Positions 1-8,789 are shown, counted from the stretch's first letter. The stretch: 13,292 nucleotides of DNA from Larix sibirica (GCA_004151065.3 NWUY0300015250.1:8009-21300), one strand, 5' to 3'. The notes: a model not told the origin generated them from the sequence alone. Numbers and translations are program-made.

Positions 1-370
1 AATTAGTTTAAATAATTAATTTGATTTTAATTTAACTACCCAAAGTATTTTAGGGTTTTTTTAATTTGTAGGAATAACTAATTTTTTTTTAATGTTTTCC
101 AAATTTAGAAAATTATTTTTAATAATTAGTTTGATTAACTTAATTATTTTATTAAGTATCATTTAGTTTTTAGTAGAGATAAATTGAACATTTATTAATA
201 ATTAGTTTAATTAATTTAATTTAATTTGAATTCTAAATTTAATTCTATAACCTAGGGTTTGTTAGTTAAAAGAAAGATCCTTATTTTTTAATGTTTTCAA
301 ATTATTTAGATTATTATTTAAAATTATTAACTAACCTAATAAGGTTTATTAGTTTTAAATTTTATTAGAG
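1..370. repeat. AT-rich region with ~200-bp imperfect direct repeat
   Basis: This stretch is strongly A+T-rich and has no coding potential. Landmarks recur about 200 bp apart in the same order: an AATTAGTTTAA-like start near 1 and near 202, TAGGGTTT at 51 and 253, and AATGTTTTC at 91 and 290. This suggests two diverged copies of a ~200-bp unit. In DNA this AT-rich some matching is expected by chance, so the duplication is probable rather than certain. It may be the edge of an older AT-rich repeat extending left of the window. Confidence 0.5.
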
Positions 371-379
371 TTAAACTCA

Positions 380-435
380 TAGTTAGCTCAAGAAGATTTT
401 ATTATTTGTGAAAAGATAGAAATGAATATGGGAGA
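380..435 (+). repeat. Divergent outlying copy of the 43-bp minisatellite unit
   Basis: The order TAGTTAGCTCAAG, GATTTTAT, TTTGTGAAAAGAT, GAAATGAATATGGGAGA matches the 43-bp unit of the array at 498-735, with several substitutions and a small insertion. Its right end (GAAATGAATATGGGAGA) also matches the sequence just after the last array copy (GAAATGAATATAGGAGA). It therefore looks like an older copy that kept the flank from which the array grew. Confidence 0.55.
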
Positions 436-497
436 TTTTTTTATCTCTTTAACGAGATGAGAATGTTAAAATTCAGAGTTCATAATGTATTAGTTAA

Positions 498-735
498 TAG
501 TTAATTAAAGGTTTTATGATTAGTGAAAGATGAAATGAATAGTTAATCAAGGGTTTTATGATTAGTGAAAAGATGAAATGAATAGTTAATCAAGGGTTTT
601 ATGATTAGTGAAAAGATGAAATGAATAGTTAATCAAGGGTTTTATGATTAGTGAAAAGATGAAATGAATAGTTAATTAAAGGCTTTATGATTCGTGAAAT
701 CAAGGGTTTTATGATTCGTGAAAAGATGAAATGAA
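498..735 (+). repeat. 43-bp tandem repeat (minisatellite), about 5.6 copies
   Basis: Copies lie at 498-539 (42 bp, one base short), 540-582, 583-625 and 626-668 (three identical 43-bp copies), then a partial copy at 669-699 fused to a copy lacking its first seven bases at 700-735. The unit begins TAGTTAATCAAGGGTTTTAT and ends AAGATGAAATGAA. The junction near 699/700 is explained by a 19-bp deletion spanning the end of one unit and the start of the next. The outer copies share the variant TTAATTAAAGG, while the inner three are identical, so the middle expanded most recently. There are no unique spacers and no open reading frame. Confidence 0.93.
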
Positions 736-995
736 TATAGGAGAAGAGGTTAATACTTTGTAGAAATGTCGAGAACAATTTTCCTTTATATGCGACCAAG
801 AAAAATAGTTAAAAGACATTGCTGAATTAATTCATTGAAAATAAACTTGTATTTCTTCTAACAATGCTTTCTATGTATCTTAAGATTCTGCTCATGTTGT
901 ATGACAACCCTCCAAATCGGCGAATGGAAGACCCAAAAGCATTTTATCAATCAAAGATAAAATTGATCCATAAGGATTAATCTACATGGAAATAC
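736..995. other. Non-coding spacer downstream of the protease gene
   Basis: I see no open reading frame, RNA gene or transposon signature here. Base composition is less extreme than in the first 400 bp. The stretch lies beyond the predicted polyadenylation signals of the minus-strand protease gene and is best called intergenic. Confidence 0.6.
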
Positions 996-1013
996 TTTAT
1001 TATATATTTTATT
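996..1013 (-). terminator. Candidate polyadenylation signals of the protease gene
   Basis: Read on the minus strand, canonical AATAAA hexamers occur at 1013-1008 and 1001-996, roughly 105 and 115 bases past the protease stop codon, in an A/T-rich context. That spacing is normal for a plant 3' UTR. The exact cleavage site cannot be read from sequence. Confidence 0.5.
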
Positions 1014-1070
1014 GAGCTGCAGCGATAATGTTAAAACCATGGAAAATCCACGGTTCAACGACATGCGAGC

Positions 1071-1096
1071 TACATAGTACATAGTACATAGACGTT
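1071..1096. repeat. Heptamer microsatellite (TACATAG)n, 3' UTR
   Basis: Three perfect TACATAG units at 1071-1091 are followed by ACGTTAG and ACGTT, keeping the 7-bp period. It lies between the protease stop codon and its polyadenylation signals, so it probably falls in the 3' UTR. Length variation between individuals would be expected; no function is implied. Confidence 0.8.
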
Positions 1097-1116
1097 AGAC
1101 GTTATTGGCCCATGGA

Positions 1117-2544
1117 TCAGCCGAATGTCTCGCAGGTCTTCGGAGTGAAGCCCAGACGATTCTTCTCTCGATCATATAATATATAAAAGTTCTGCTGTTG
1201 ATAGTTTCCTATGGTCACGGCAGGTCCTCGCGAGTAAGTTGAGTTGGTCATTGCCAAGCAGCGTGTGTGAGAATCCGGCCCAATGTAAGTATTCTCAGAA
1301 GGCAGTACCATGTCTGAGCCACCCTTGAAATGAAATGCAAACTCAGGAAGCTTAACATTCTCCACACCAGAAACAATGTAACAATCCAATGTAGATTGAG
1401 CTTCAACTTGAAGAGATCTTCTATATCCAATCTGAGAATCAAACTCAGCTACAATTATGCTATAGATTTCAACGGGAAAGTCACTGAAAGAAGTGCCGGA
1501 ATCTATAAAGGTTCCACCGTTGCCTTTGCTGTCAAATGTCAAGAACTTGGAAGGCAGCTTTAAGCGCTTTCCACCAATACTGATACCTGTGAGACCAAGG
1601 TAATAGTATATGTTGTATGGAAAATTAGAAGCGGATGTGGAGGGTTTTAGAAAGGGAGTGTAATTCAGAGGGATATTCTTCGGGACCGCCTTGTTACCGA
1701 TCACCATCCTGCTGCTCTTGTTTTTGCCCTCAAATAACGGGTAGCTCTGAAGGCAATACGCAAATCTATCGCCAAAAATGGGACTAAGCTGGGAAGACAT
1801 AGACAGTCCTGATCCTCTGCCAAATCCTGCAATACCATCAGCCTCGAACGCAAGCACGGAACAACCGACTGCGAAGTTCGTTATTTCTCGTCTTCCTCCG
1901 TCATCCAACGGCAATGTCAACGTCTCACTCAGGAGACTCCCGGTAGTGTTTCCCGTGCCATACCTAAGTGAATACTCTGGACAAACCCCCGAGCAGTTCT
2001 TGATCTCACACACGACCCCATTCTGACACAGCTCATTGCACTTTGGATCTGCACATTTGACAGGCACAGCAGAAGATGACTTTCTTGCAAGAAAAACCGT
2101 CGGGTGTTTAGTGCACCCATTGTAACATTTATACTGTCTCTTCCCGGTTGTGCAGGGTACCCACACCACATGACTGCCCGTGTCCATGACGAGAGACACC
2201 TCTTGTGGAGGAGTGCCTACCAACAATTTGATGTAATACTCGCTACCGTAAGCGTACAGCGACCCCTCCCCGCTGGCAGACTTGCTCTTCATATTATTAG
2301 GCATCCCGCGCTTCAGTGCCGAAACACGATCCTTGGAGGCCTGCACCATCTTGGCAAGCCGCTGTAATGCTTGGGTAGAACCAGCTGCTTTCCCCGCCAC
2401 AATTCCTTCCTCGATTCTCATGTGATGAAGAGTCATCACTATTCCATTGTTCTCACTATTCTCTTTTCTTGACAATGTTGCAGAGAACTGCAGCGAGAGG
2501 AGGAGGAACCAGAAGATGAGCGTGAGCTTGCAGGCGGCCAACAT
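1117..2544 (-). CDS. Nepenthesin-type (A1B) aspartyl protease, At4g16563-like
   Basis: A pepsin-fold aspartic endopeptidase of 475 residues, intact and uninterrupted, probably secreted or vacuolar. Residues 1-25 form a signal peptide (MLAACK, then a Leu/Phe-rich core to about residue 24), followed by a propeptide to about residue 95. The first catalytic motif is DTGS at 121-124 (D121), the second DSGT at 348-351 (D348); the flap tyrosine is probably Y195 in RYGTG. A cysteine-rich stretch between about 131 and 188 is the nepenthesin-type insert. GIAGFGRG (237-244) and the C-terminal IGNYQQQNFYILYD are typical of plant A1B proteases related to Arabidopsis At4g16563. Five N-glycosylation sequons occur (N183, N199, N275, N294, N434); there is no GPI-type hydrophobic tail. 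An in-frame ATG 34 codons upstream is rejected because the signal peptide would no longer be N-terminal and the TATA candidate would lie inside the coding region. The first motif continues DTGSH where most relatives have DTGSD. The natural substrate is unknown. Lack of introns fits this subfamily. Confidence 0.93.
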   Translation of the reverse strand: MLAACKLTLIFWFLLLSLQFSATLSRKENSENNGIVMTLHHMRIEEGIVAGKAAGSTQALQRLAKMVQASKDRVSALKRGMPNNMKSKSASGEGSLYAYGSEYYIKLLVGTPPQEVSLVMDTGSHVVWVPCTTGKRQYKCYNGCTKHPTVFLARKSSSAVPVKCADPKCNELCQNGVVCEIKNCSGVCPEYSLRYGTGNTTGSLLSETLTLPLDDGGRREITNFAVGCSVLAFEADGIAGFGRGSGLSMSSQLSPIFGDRFAYCLQSYPLFEGKNKSSRMVIGNKAVPKNIPLNYTPFLKPSTSASNFPYNIYYYLGLTGISIGGKRLKLPSKFLTFDSKGNGGTFIDSGTSFSDFPVEIYSIIVAEFDSQIGYRRSLQVEAQSTLDCYIVSGVENVKLPEFAFHFKGGSDMVLPSENTYIGPDSHTRCLAMTNSTYSRGPAVTIGNYQQQNFYILYDREKNRLGFTPKTCETFG

Positions 2545-2608
2545 GTTGCCAATTCTGCAAGAAAGCCAACAACGGATTATGTTAATGAGAGAAAGGGGCC
2601 GCACTGAA

Positions 2609-2616
2609 TATAAATA
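2609..2616 (-). promoter_or_regulatory. Candidate TATA box of the protease gene
   Basis: Read on the minus strand this is TATTTATA, ending about 65 bp before the chosen ATG at 2544, so transcription could start near 2580 with a short leader. A palindromic ACGCGT at 2645-2650, about 30 bp further upstream, fits the CGCG-box bound by plant CAMTA-type factors, but a six-base match is weak. The leader also contains TTTCTTGCAG just before the ATG, which could serve as a 3' splice site of a leader intron. None of this is proved by sequence. Confidence 0.4.
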
Positions 2617-2650
2617 GCAACATTCAATAATTACAAGCATAATCACGCGT

Positions 2651-3139
2651 ACAAGTAATAATGAGCATAATCTATGCTTTGCGACTTCAAAATATGTTGG
2701 ACAAAATATGTGGCATGGAGAAGAGTACGTACACAGAAAGTGGATTTCAAAAGATAAAGGTGTCTAGTGGGTCTTACACGCATGAAAAAATTCTTGGAAC
2801 ATATGTGTAGTGGGTCCTTCAAAAATATATGTGTGGGTTCTTCCAACCTGAAAGGATGGAAACTTTAAAAATGGAATGGACACTCCGCATAAAACAATTT
2901 ACATTTACTCGTTGTAAAGTCTATCCATTTCTTATTTTTATTACTTTTAATTATAAAACAATATCTAAAATATAAAAATAAAATCTTACTCGTGCATGTA
3001 CGTAAGCTTAATAAGAGAGCTTTGAGATGATATTTATTATACACCAATGTCAAATCACAATTCAAGGGGAGGGGAGCATCACTCATTATAAAAGTTAGAT
3101 GGGACCATGTAGGCTATATGCTAGTGATTGAATATTTTT
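2651..3139. other. AT-rich upstream region of the protease gene
   Basis: No coding sequence or transposon homology was recognised. This is the 5' flank of the minus-strand protease gene and therefore its likely distal promoter. GTGGGTCTT-like motifs recur loosely at 2767, 2810 and 2833, and a very A/T-rich stretch occupies about 2925-2990. The short open frames here have no recognisable protein features. Confidence 0.5.
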
Positions 3140-3149
3140 GACACATGTT

Positions 3150-3520
3150 AAATTTCCTAGTTGTGTTTGGAAAATCGTGTTCTTATGTGGGATAATTTAA
3201 TCAAGAGGGGATTATATGGGCCAGGTATATGTAGCCTTTGTAGAGGAGTTGACAAAGACATCCATCACCTCCTTGTAGATAGGATTTTTTGTGAAAAAGT
3301 TTGGGATGAAGTATTGGATTGGCTCAGTTTTTTATTTCATTAGATGCGTCCCTCTTTATGCAACAATATCCTTCAATGGAAGACGTGTTTCCCTTGCTAT
3401 GAATCACTGCCCCTCTTTGTGATTTGGGGGATCTGAAAAGCACTCAAAGCTCATATTTTTTAAGATATTGTTCAGCCCGCTTCATTGGTGGCATGCAAAT
3501 GTTTATGTTATTTTTAGGAA
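3150..3520 (+). pseudogene. LINE-A ORF2: zf-RVT domain and linker
   Basis: The reading frame gives KFPSCVWK, then after a frameshift WDNLIKRGLYGPGICSLC and HHLLVDRIFCEKVWD. This is the zinc-binding domain (zf-RVT) that follows the reverse transcriptase in plant LINEs. The CxxC pair and a histidine are present, but the last cysteine expected in the HLxxxC part is arginine. After the stop at 3341-3343 the same frame continues with further linker-like sequence (LFVIWGI, then a stop, KALKAHIF), interrupted by more stops. It is a broken remnant with no expected product. Confidence 0.75.
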
Positions 3521-3584
3521 TACTTCAGCCCCATAACTATAAAGAAGCATCGAGCCTTATGCGATCCAACTATTGATAAAGATT

Positions 3585-4039
3585 CTCAGTGGGGATTTTT
3601 CAACAATGCACAGAACTGAGATAGATGTGGCGGTGGAATGGCTTTATTCCTTGAAGAAAGTCATTGTTATCTCCTAAAGATTGGTTGTGGTTCTAGTACA
3701 ACCAGCAGACTGAATTACTTGCATTATGGGGCCTGTTAAAATTCGCCATCATAAAAAACTATTCGTCAGCTTTAGATATTTCGCGAATCATGAGTAATGA
3801 TTGACTGGGCAAGAGGATGTTGCTCGTTACAGGTGGAAAATTTGGAACATTGGTGCGACAAGACCAGAGATCTGTTGGACTAGCTCAATAGCTTTACCAT
3901 CCATCACATCTTTAGAGAGATGAACTCAATGGAAAACTCTTTTTCAAGGGTAGCACTCAGACTACCTGAAGGACTTCTTGCTTTTGAGGAATACCAGGAC
4001 TTCATATTATGCAGTTCTGGAACTTTACATGTTTATTAG
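3585..4039 (+). pseudogene. LINE-A ORF2: RNase H domain, degenerate
   Basis: Recognisable blocks in order are DRCGGGMALFLEES, ELLALWGLLKFAI (shifted frame, near 3712), IDWARGCC (near 3800) and HHIFREMNS followed by LPEGLLAFEEYQDF, ending in TAG at 4037-4039. This is the RNase H fold found at the C terminus of some plant L1-type LINEs, which degrades RNA in the RNA-DNA hybrid. Only the glutamate in ELLALW survives among the expected acidic residues: the first site reads FFNNA instead of the usual FDGA, the GDS site is lost, and the last aspartate is asparagine (NSMENS). At least one internal stop and two frameshifts are present. Confidence 0.78.
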
Positions 4040-4130
4040 ATGGTTACTATGTTTCAACATTTCTGTATTTTTGAAAACAACAGCCTCTATTGTGTTAGAC
4101 ATCCAACTTAGGAAGATCTGTATTGTCTCA

Positions 4131-4140
4131 GTATATATTA
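4131..4140 (+). repeat. Left target-site duplication of LINE-B
   Basis: GTATATATTA here is identical to 10477-10486. It ends immediately before the point where LINE-B coding homology begins, as a LINE target-site duplication should. The preceding A also matches, giving 11 identical bases, but on the right that A belongs to the A-tail. Confidence 0.65.
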
Positions 4141-4145
4141 TTTNT

Positions 4146-4853
4146 GAAGAAACCAAAGTGGGAAGGTATACTTCATATGCTTGAATCTATGTCTATCTTA
4201 ATATATCACAATCCCTCCTTGGATAAATATGTCTGACAAGGAATGATGAGGACTATATACAAACTATAGACTATGATCACATACCGTTTAGGTGCCAAAA
4301 ATTCCATGCTCATGGGAATCTCTTCAGGTATTGTTCACTTAACAACATCCCAAAGGCTGCAAAATTGGAAATGAACAGAGACAAGGAGAACTTTTTTCTA
4401 TTTCAAGATAGAAGGATAACTTCTGACAAAAGGACAGGAGGAAACATAGGAAAACAATTTGTGTCAAAAAATAGGTTAGAAAACCTACCCTCAAACCCTG
4501 AAGTAGCAGTAGAGGAAGAGAAAGGAGAGAAAACACAATAGGAGAAATCGCAACAAGAACCAACTCAACACCTGCTATCAAAATCGATTCTAGAGGAAAT
4601 TATGGAGATAGATAAAAAAGAACCTATACCCATAGAGAAAGAATATGTAGTAATGGATGATGTGGTAGATCTAGACTCGGAGTTTGGCGACAATAAACTT
4701 GAAAGAATGAATCTTGAGAATATTGTAGAGACATGTCGTAAAAGAGACTACTGGGAGGTCCCAATCAAGAAGTTGACAAAGTTAGACAATAATTTTCTTA
4801 ACTCCAGTGTAGGTGAAGTAGCCAAGGATAAATCTACTCTAGGTGTAGCCTAG
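4146..4853 (+). pseudogene. LINE-B ORF1, C-terminal part with degenerate zinc knuckle
   Basis: One frame runs from EETKVGRYTSYA to a stop at 4851-4853 without frameshift, broken by TGA at 4182, TAA at 4224 and TAG at 4539. IDYDHIPFRCQKFHAHGN (near 4280-4320) is the hallmark of plant LINE ORF1, a nucleic-acid-binding protein with a CCHC zinc knuckle. Here the knuckle spans 4293-4334 and keeps only the first and last cysteines; the second cysteine is Phe and the histidine is Asn. The rest is a Lys/Glu-rich, acidic C-terminal region (for example VVMDDVVDLDSEFGDNK), low in complexity and probably disordered. The N-terminal RNA-binding part is absent because of the 5' truncation. Confidence 0.82.
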
Positions 4854-5013
4854 GGGCCAAACAAACCCATTAAAAAAAACCAAGAGCAACAAGCAAAAGG
4901 GAAGAAAACCCACAAAGCAGTTGATTGAAGAATTTGAGCACATCATAGTAAACTATGGCCAGTCAAATTGCTTATGCGCACCTTAATCCCCATATCACCC
5001 AAAATAGCTATCA
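4854..5013 (+). other. LINE-B inter-ORF segment
   Basis: Between the ORF1 stop and the recognisable start of ORF2 lies about 160 bp containing A-rich, Lys-coding sequence (NKPIKKNQEQQAKGK in the ORF1 frame). It may be a read-through part of ORF1 or a true spacer. No separate gene is visible. Confidence 0.5.
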
Positions 5014-5860
5014 ATGAAGATACAATCCTTGAACATAATAGGTAGAAATGGAGGAAGTAAGAAAAGACTCTTGCAAAAATGTATAGTAGAGTAGAAACCA
5101 AACATCTTCTTGCTACAGGAAACTAAATGTTCTAGCGAGGAAGCCAAGCACATCTTATCTAGATGTTGAAGAAATGGGAAATGATAGCTACATATGCAAT
5201 AATAATTGTAGGGGGACTTGCAATCCTATGAAATCCCATCTTGGTGGATATTTGAAATTACTTCCCCACTCACTAGATAGTTTCTTTCCTTTTCAATTTT
5301 CTGGAATCAGAATTTCAAGGAACATTAACAAATGTATATGGACCCCAAAATCTCCAAGAGAAGTTTACTTTAATCCACATCTTGAAACAAATAAAAGATA
5401 TGATTGGAGAACAACATTGGATTGTGGGAGGGAATTAAAACATTATTACCTCCTTGGATGAAAAGCATGGGGTATTAAAAGGCTTCAAAAGGATAGTTTT
5501 GAATTTGGCAACACCATCCAGGAGATTCAAATGATCGATTTGGCTACCAATAATGGAGTCTACACATGAAGCAATAGGCATTAAAAGTCTTAGCAAGTCT
5601 CCTTCCATCTAGACAGATTCTCGGTATGTGATTCTTTCTTCATGTCATGTGTATCCTTAGAAGCCTCTATTCTCCCCTCAAATGGTTTTGATCATTGGTC
5701 TATAAACCCCTCCATTAACATTGGGGTCCAATGCTCTACAAGCCCTTCATGTCTGAAAATTTTTGGCTTACCAACAAGGAGTTCCAAGACAACCTCAACA
5801 TGTTGTGGGAGGAATCATCGGTGTACAAAGGCTCCATAATGCATAGATTCCAACAAAATG
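5014..5860 (+). pseudogene. LINE-B ORF2: AP-like endonuclease domain
   Basis: The domain starts MKIQSLNIIGRN at 5014, where the Asn of the catalytic LNxxG block is kept, followed by LLQETKCS with the metal-binding Glu at 5119-5121. After frameshifts, NVYGPQNLQEK, HWIVGGN (with a stop after the Asn; the family has GGDFN) and DLATNNGVYT follow. FDHWSI near 5687-5704 is the terminal SDH-like block with its histidine (5693-5695) intact. In a live element this domain nicks the target DNA to prime reverse transcription. Several tryptophan positions are now TGA, for example after NNGVYT. At least two frameshifts and many stops abolish function. Confidence 0.85.
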
Positions 5861-6179
5861 TCAAATGCTTCATGTAGAAACTCAAACATTGGAACAATAA
5901 CATTTCTGTGAATATATTCCAATCACATAGAGACCTGTATGCCTAGATGAGACAAACACAACAGGACATCATCTCCATGGGTTTTATACGAGACCTCATG
6001 AAAAAAGAGCAATCCCTAGCTTAACAAATTATAGAACGCAACTCACGGGAAGAAGTCCTTTGGCATCACAAGTCAAGGATACAATGGCTCAAATAGGGAG
6101 AGCACAATACCAAGTTATTCCACCATTCCACCATAAAACATAGGCATGTTAATCATATCCAAAAACTAAGAAACCCCTA
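5861..6179 (+). pseudogene. LINE-B ORF2: endonuclease-RT linker
   Basis: The translation keeps the typical linker blocks LKHWNNNISVNIF, RNSREEVLWHHKSRIQWLK and FHHSTIKHRHVNHI. The last corresponds to the FFH..T..RR..N.I block that usually precedes plant LINE reverse transcriptases. It is interrupted by stops, some at positions normally encoding Gln or Trp. Confidence 0.72.
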
Positions 6180-7330
6180 GGGGGATATGGTTATGGTCGT
6201 AAAGGACAAAGAGAAGGAATTGGTGCATTTCTTCAAGGATCTAATGATTGAACCAAATAGGGACCAAGGAGAATCCATAAGTAATATCACACACCAGATT
6301 CCCATAACTTTTATGGAGGAGTATAACATAGCCTTGATGAGACCCATAACTCACAAATAATTGGACAATGGAATGAAATAAATGTCACTGAGGTAATCTC
6401 GAGGCCTGGATGACTTCAATACGGGCTTCTTCCATCATTGTTGGCCCCTTATCAAGGAAGTGGTTTGGCACTTGGTTGAGGACTCTAAACTCTTTCAAGA
6501 AGTTCTATAAGCATTAAATGCCACATTCATATCCCTTATCCCAAAGTTATATAAGGTTGAAGATCCAAAACATTTCAGGCCCATAGCTTTTTGCAATGTA
6601 ATCTATAAGGTCATCACCAAGGTCATTACGCAGAGGATGAATCCACTACTGTCGAACCTTACCTTACTAAAGTAGGGGGGATATGTGGAAGGAAGGAAGA
6701 TCATGAATAGAATCATAATGGCACATAAGGTGATTCACTCCTTGTGGGACACAACAACACTAGGTATGCTCATTTAACTAGTCCTTTCAAAACCTTTTGA
6801 CAAATTAAGTTGGCATTATATGTGGGCTATACTAATATCCTTTTGCTTTGATCATCATTGGATAAACTGGGTGATGAACCTCACCTCCTCCACCTTACTT
6901 TCTATTATGCTTAATGGATCCCCCAATAAAACCTTCTCTCCCTCTAGAGGGATGTTCCAAGGAGACCCACTTTCGCCTTTCCTTTTTATCCTAAAGGTGG
7001 AAGGTCGAAGTAGAGAAATCAAAGCTTATATTTAGGATCACAGCTTGGTTGGTCTCCCCCTCCATGGAATGACTCTACCTCCCTCTCATACCCAATTTTA
7101 TGATGACATCCTCCTCATGGGGGACCCCTCTATCAAATAAGATACCACTCTTCAAATCATTCTCAATGATTTTAATGAAGCCTAAGGAACCTCGATCAAC
7201 AAATCCAAATCACATATCTTCTTCTTTAATACCCCATGGCTATTCAACATCATATCTCTAAGATTATAGGATTCTCAAGGAGCACCCTTCAATCCAAATA
7301 ATTGGGTGTCCCACTCGTAGACAATGCCCT
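6180..7330 (+). pseudogene. LINE-B ORF2: reverse transcriptase domain
   Basis: Ordered motifs are FISLIPKL (near 6525), FRPIAFCNVIYKVITKVI (near 6572), LSKPFDKLSW (motif A, near 6784), SRGMFQGDPLSPFLFIL (motif B, near 6943) and QFYDDILLMG (motif C, 7093-7122). The two aspartates of motif C survive at 7102-7107; the residue before them is Tyr where most plant LINEs have Ala or Val. In motif A the residue expected to be the catalytic Asp reads Val (GTC at 6781-6783), which would inactivate the enzyme even without the stops. Several stops (for example TAA just before motif A and TAG in LLK-stop-GGYVEGRK) interrupt it. The normal role is copying the LINE RNA into DNA at the nicked target. Confidence 0.88.
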
Positions 7331-8440
7331 CAAAAATATTTTGTGGGAATACCTTTTACCCTATATGGAAAGAAGCCTCTCTTCATGGACCTTTTGTACC
7401 TTGAATTTTCCTACTCACATAACTATGCTTTAGTCAGTTTTGTGAGCCATTCCGCTCTATCTTTTTTCCTCTCTAGCTTCGCCCATGGAAATCTTAAATA
7501 CAATTCATAACATTTAGAGAAAATTCTTGTCGATCAGGGAAGGAAAGTAAAAAAATGTGGCCTTGTCAAGTGGGTGGACCTTTTCCAACCAAAATGCTCT
7601 AGATGTCTTGGCCTTAGAGACTCAGAAGCCATGAATCAAGTCCTAAGTGCCAAAGTGTGGTGGTGTTGGTTAAAAAGGCCAAATGAAAGAGGGGAAAGGA
7701 TCTGGTGGGAAAATTATTCCCATAACATGGAAGATAATGATCTAGTTCAATGGAAAGAGACACATCAAGGACATTTGATATAAAATGCAGCATGGAAGCC
7801 CTGTGACTTGATCATATATCATTGGTTTTGGGAGATTAGAGATGGTAATTCTGCTCTCTTTTGGATATATTCTTGGAAGTAACTCCCCCTCCTTCAGAAA
7901 TAGAATCTCTATATGACATCATGCATAATATTTATAGCCGCCAAGATCACACTCTATCTCTACACTGGAAGTAGCCCCAGCTAGAAGACAATTGGTGGCA
8001 GTTGAAAAGCATGAACATTCTGATCGAAATCTTGGAGCACGTGGATATCTATTCATGGATGGAGTAAGATAGAAAACAATGGATAAATATCAAGCAAGGA
8101 CTCGACATTATTAGATGGGGATACACAACCTTAAGCAATTTCATAGTCAAAGAGGTCTATTCTATGAAAATAGGGGATCATGTCTTGAACAAAGAAGTGT
8201 TGTGGGAAAGAATCTAGCATACTGGACATTGGCCCAAAATCTACTCCTAAGCTCATGGGACATGGAAGGATTCTCACATGGGAAAACTTACATTGTTGTG
8301 GCTTCATTGTGCCCTCAAACTATCATCTTTTCTCTCAGCACTCGAAAACGATCAATCATCTCCTAAATAATTTCTCGTTTAGCTCTCAACTATGGGACCA
8401 AGTGGCAACCATCATGCGCCAATTAGATCGATAACTACAT
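7331..8440 (+). pseudogene. LINE-B ORF2: connector and zf-RVT domain
   Basis: CLGLRDSEAMNQVLSAKVWW (near 7597) is the widely conserved post-RT connector of plant LINEs, followed by WLKRPNERGERIW, DNDLVQWKETHQG and HWFWEIRDGNSALFW. The zf-RVT domain lies at about 8280-8420, in a frame different from the longest open stretch: ENLHCCGFIVPS, YHLFSQHSKTINHLL, FSFSSQLWDQV. All three expected cysteines are lost (Tyr, Phe, Phe) while the histidine remains. Multiple frameshifts and stops mean no product. Confidence 0.78.
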
Positions 8441-8789
8441 AATGCAATTGGTAACTTGATTTCTGGACATACCGAAGCTTACTAGAACACAGTCCTCAAG
8501 AATATATGGTAGCTGATTCGAGGATTCATCATGTGGGGATTATGGAAGGAAAATATTTGAAGAATTTTCAAAAACTCCCAACTCTCTAGATGGGATGTGT
8601 GGGACAACATCCGAAGACATATATCATAAATGGTTATTCTTTCACATTTCATAGAGGCTAACGTTGACGATGAACCAGGGGAAAAGATGATCCTAAATCA
8701 GTGGCTGGTCGGACTTCCAACAACCTATGCTGTAACATATCCAACCCCTATTGCTTCTCATAGTTCCTTTTATTGGAATGCTTATGCTC

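Larger units (their letters stand above)
3140..4130 (+). mobile_element. LINE-A: 5'-truncated plant L1-type LINE, 3' end of ORF2 only
   Basis: Only the last domains of a LINE ORF2 are present, in the normal order: zinc-binding RT-associated domain, linker, RNase H, then a short 3' UTR (about 4040-4130). Loss of everything upstream is the usual outcome of incomplete target-primed reverse transcription. Most coding sequence reads in one frame, with in-frame stops (for example 3341-3343) and a pair of compensating frameshifts around 3700-3800, so it is old and non-functional. The left boundary is approximate because homology fades near 3140. The right boundary is taken from the GGAAGATCT-TATT end motif, shared with LINE-B, and the target-site duplication that follows. 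No A-tail of its own survives. Confidence 0.8.

Noticed and set aside
498-735. CRISPR-like array
   Set aside because: Copies are directly adjacent with no unique spacers, in a plant nuclear context; it is a simple minisatellite.
1330-2367. Plus-strand open frames across the protease gene
   Set aside because: They are antisense shadows of the protease coding sequence with no protein features of their own.
2545-2646. Upstream in-frame ATG giving a 509-residue protease
   Set aside because: It would place 34 residues before the signal peptide and put the TATA candidate within the coding region; the ATG at 2544 gives a standard signal peptide and a normal family length.
4602-4853. Small acidic protein as a separate host gene
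   Set aside because: The frame continues upstream without shift to the zinc-knuckle region of LINE ORF1; it is only the part after the last nonsense codon.
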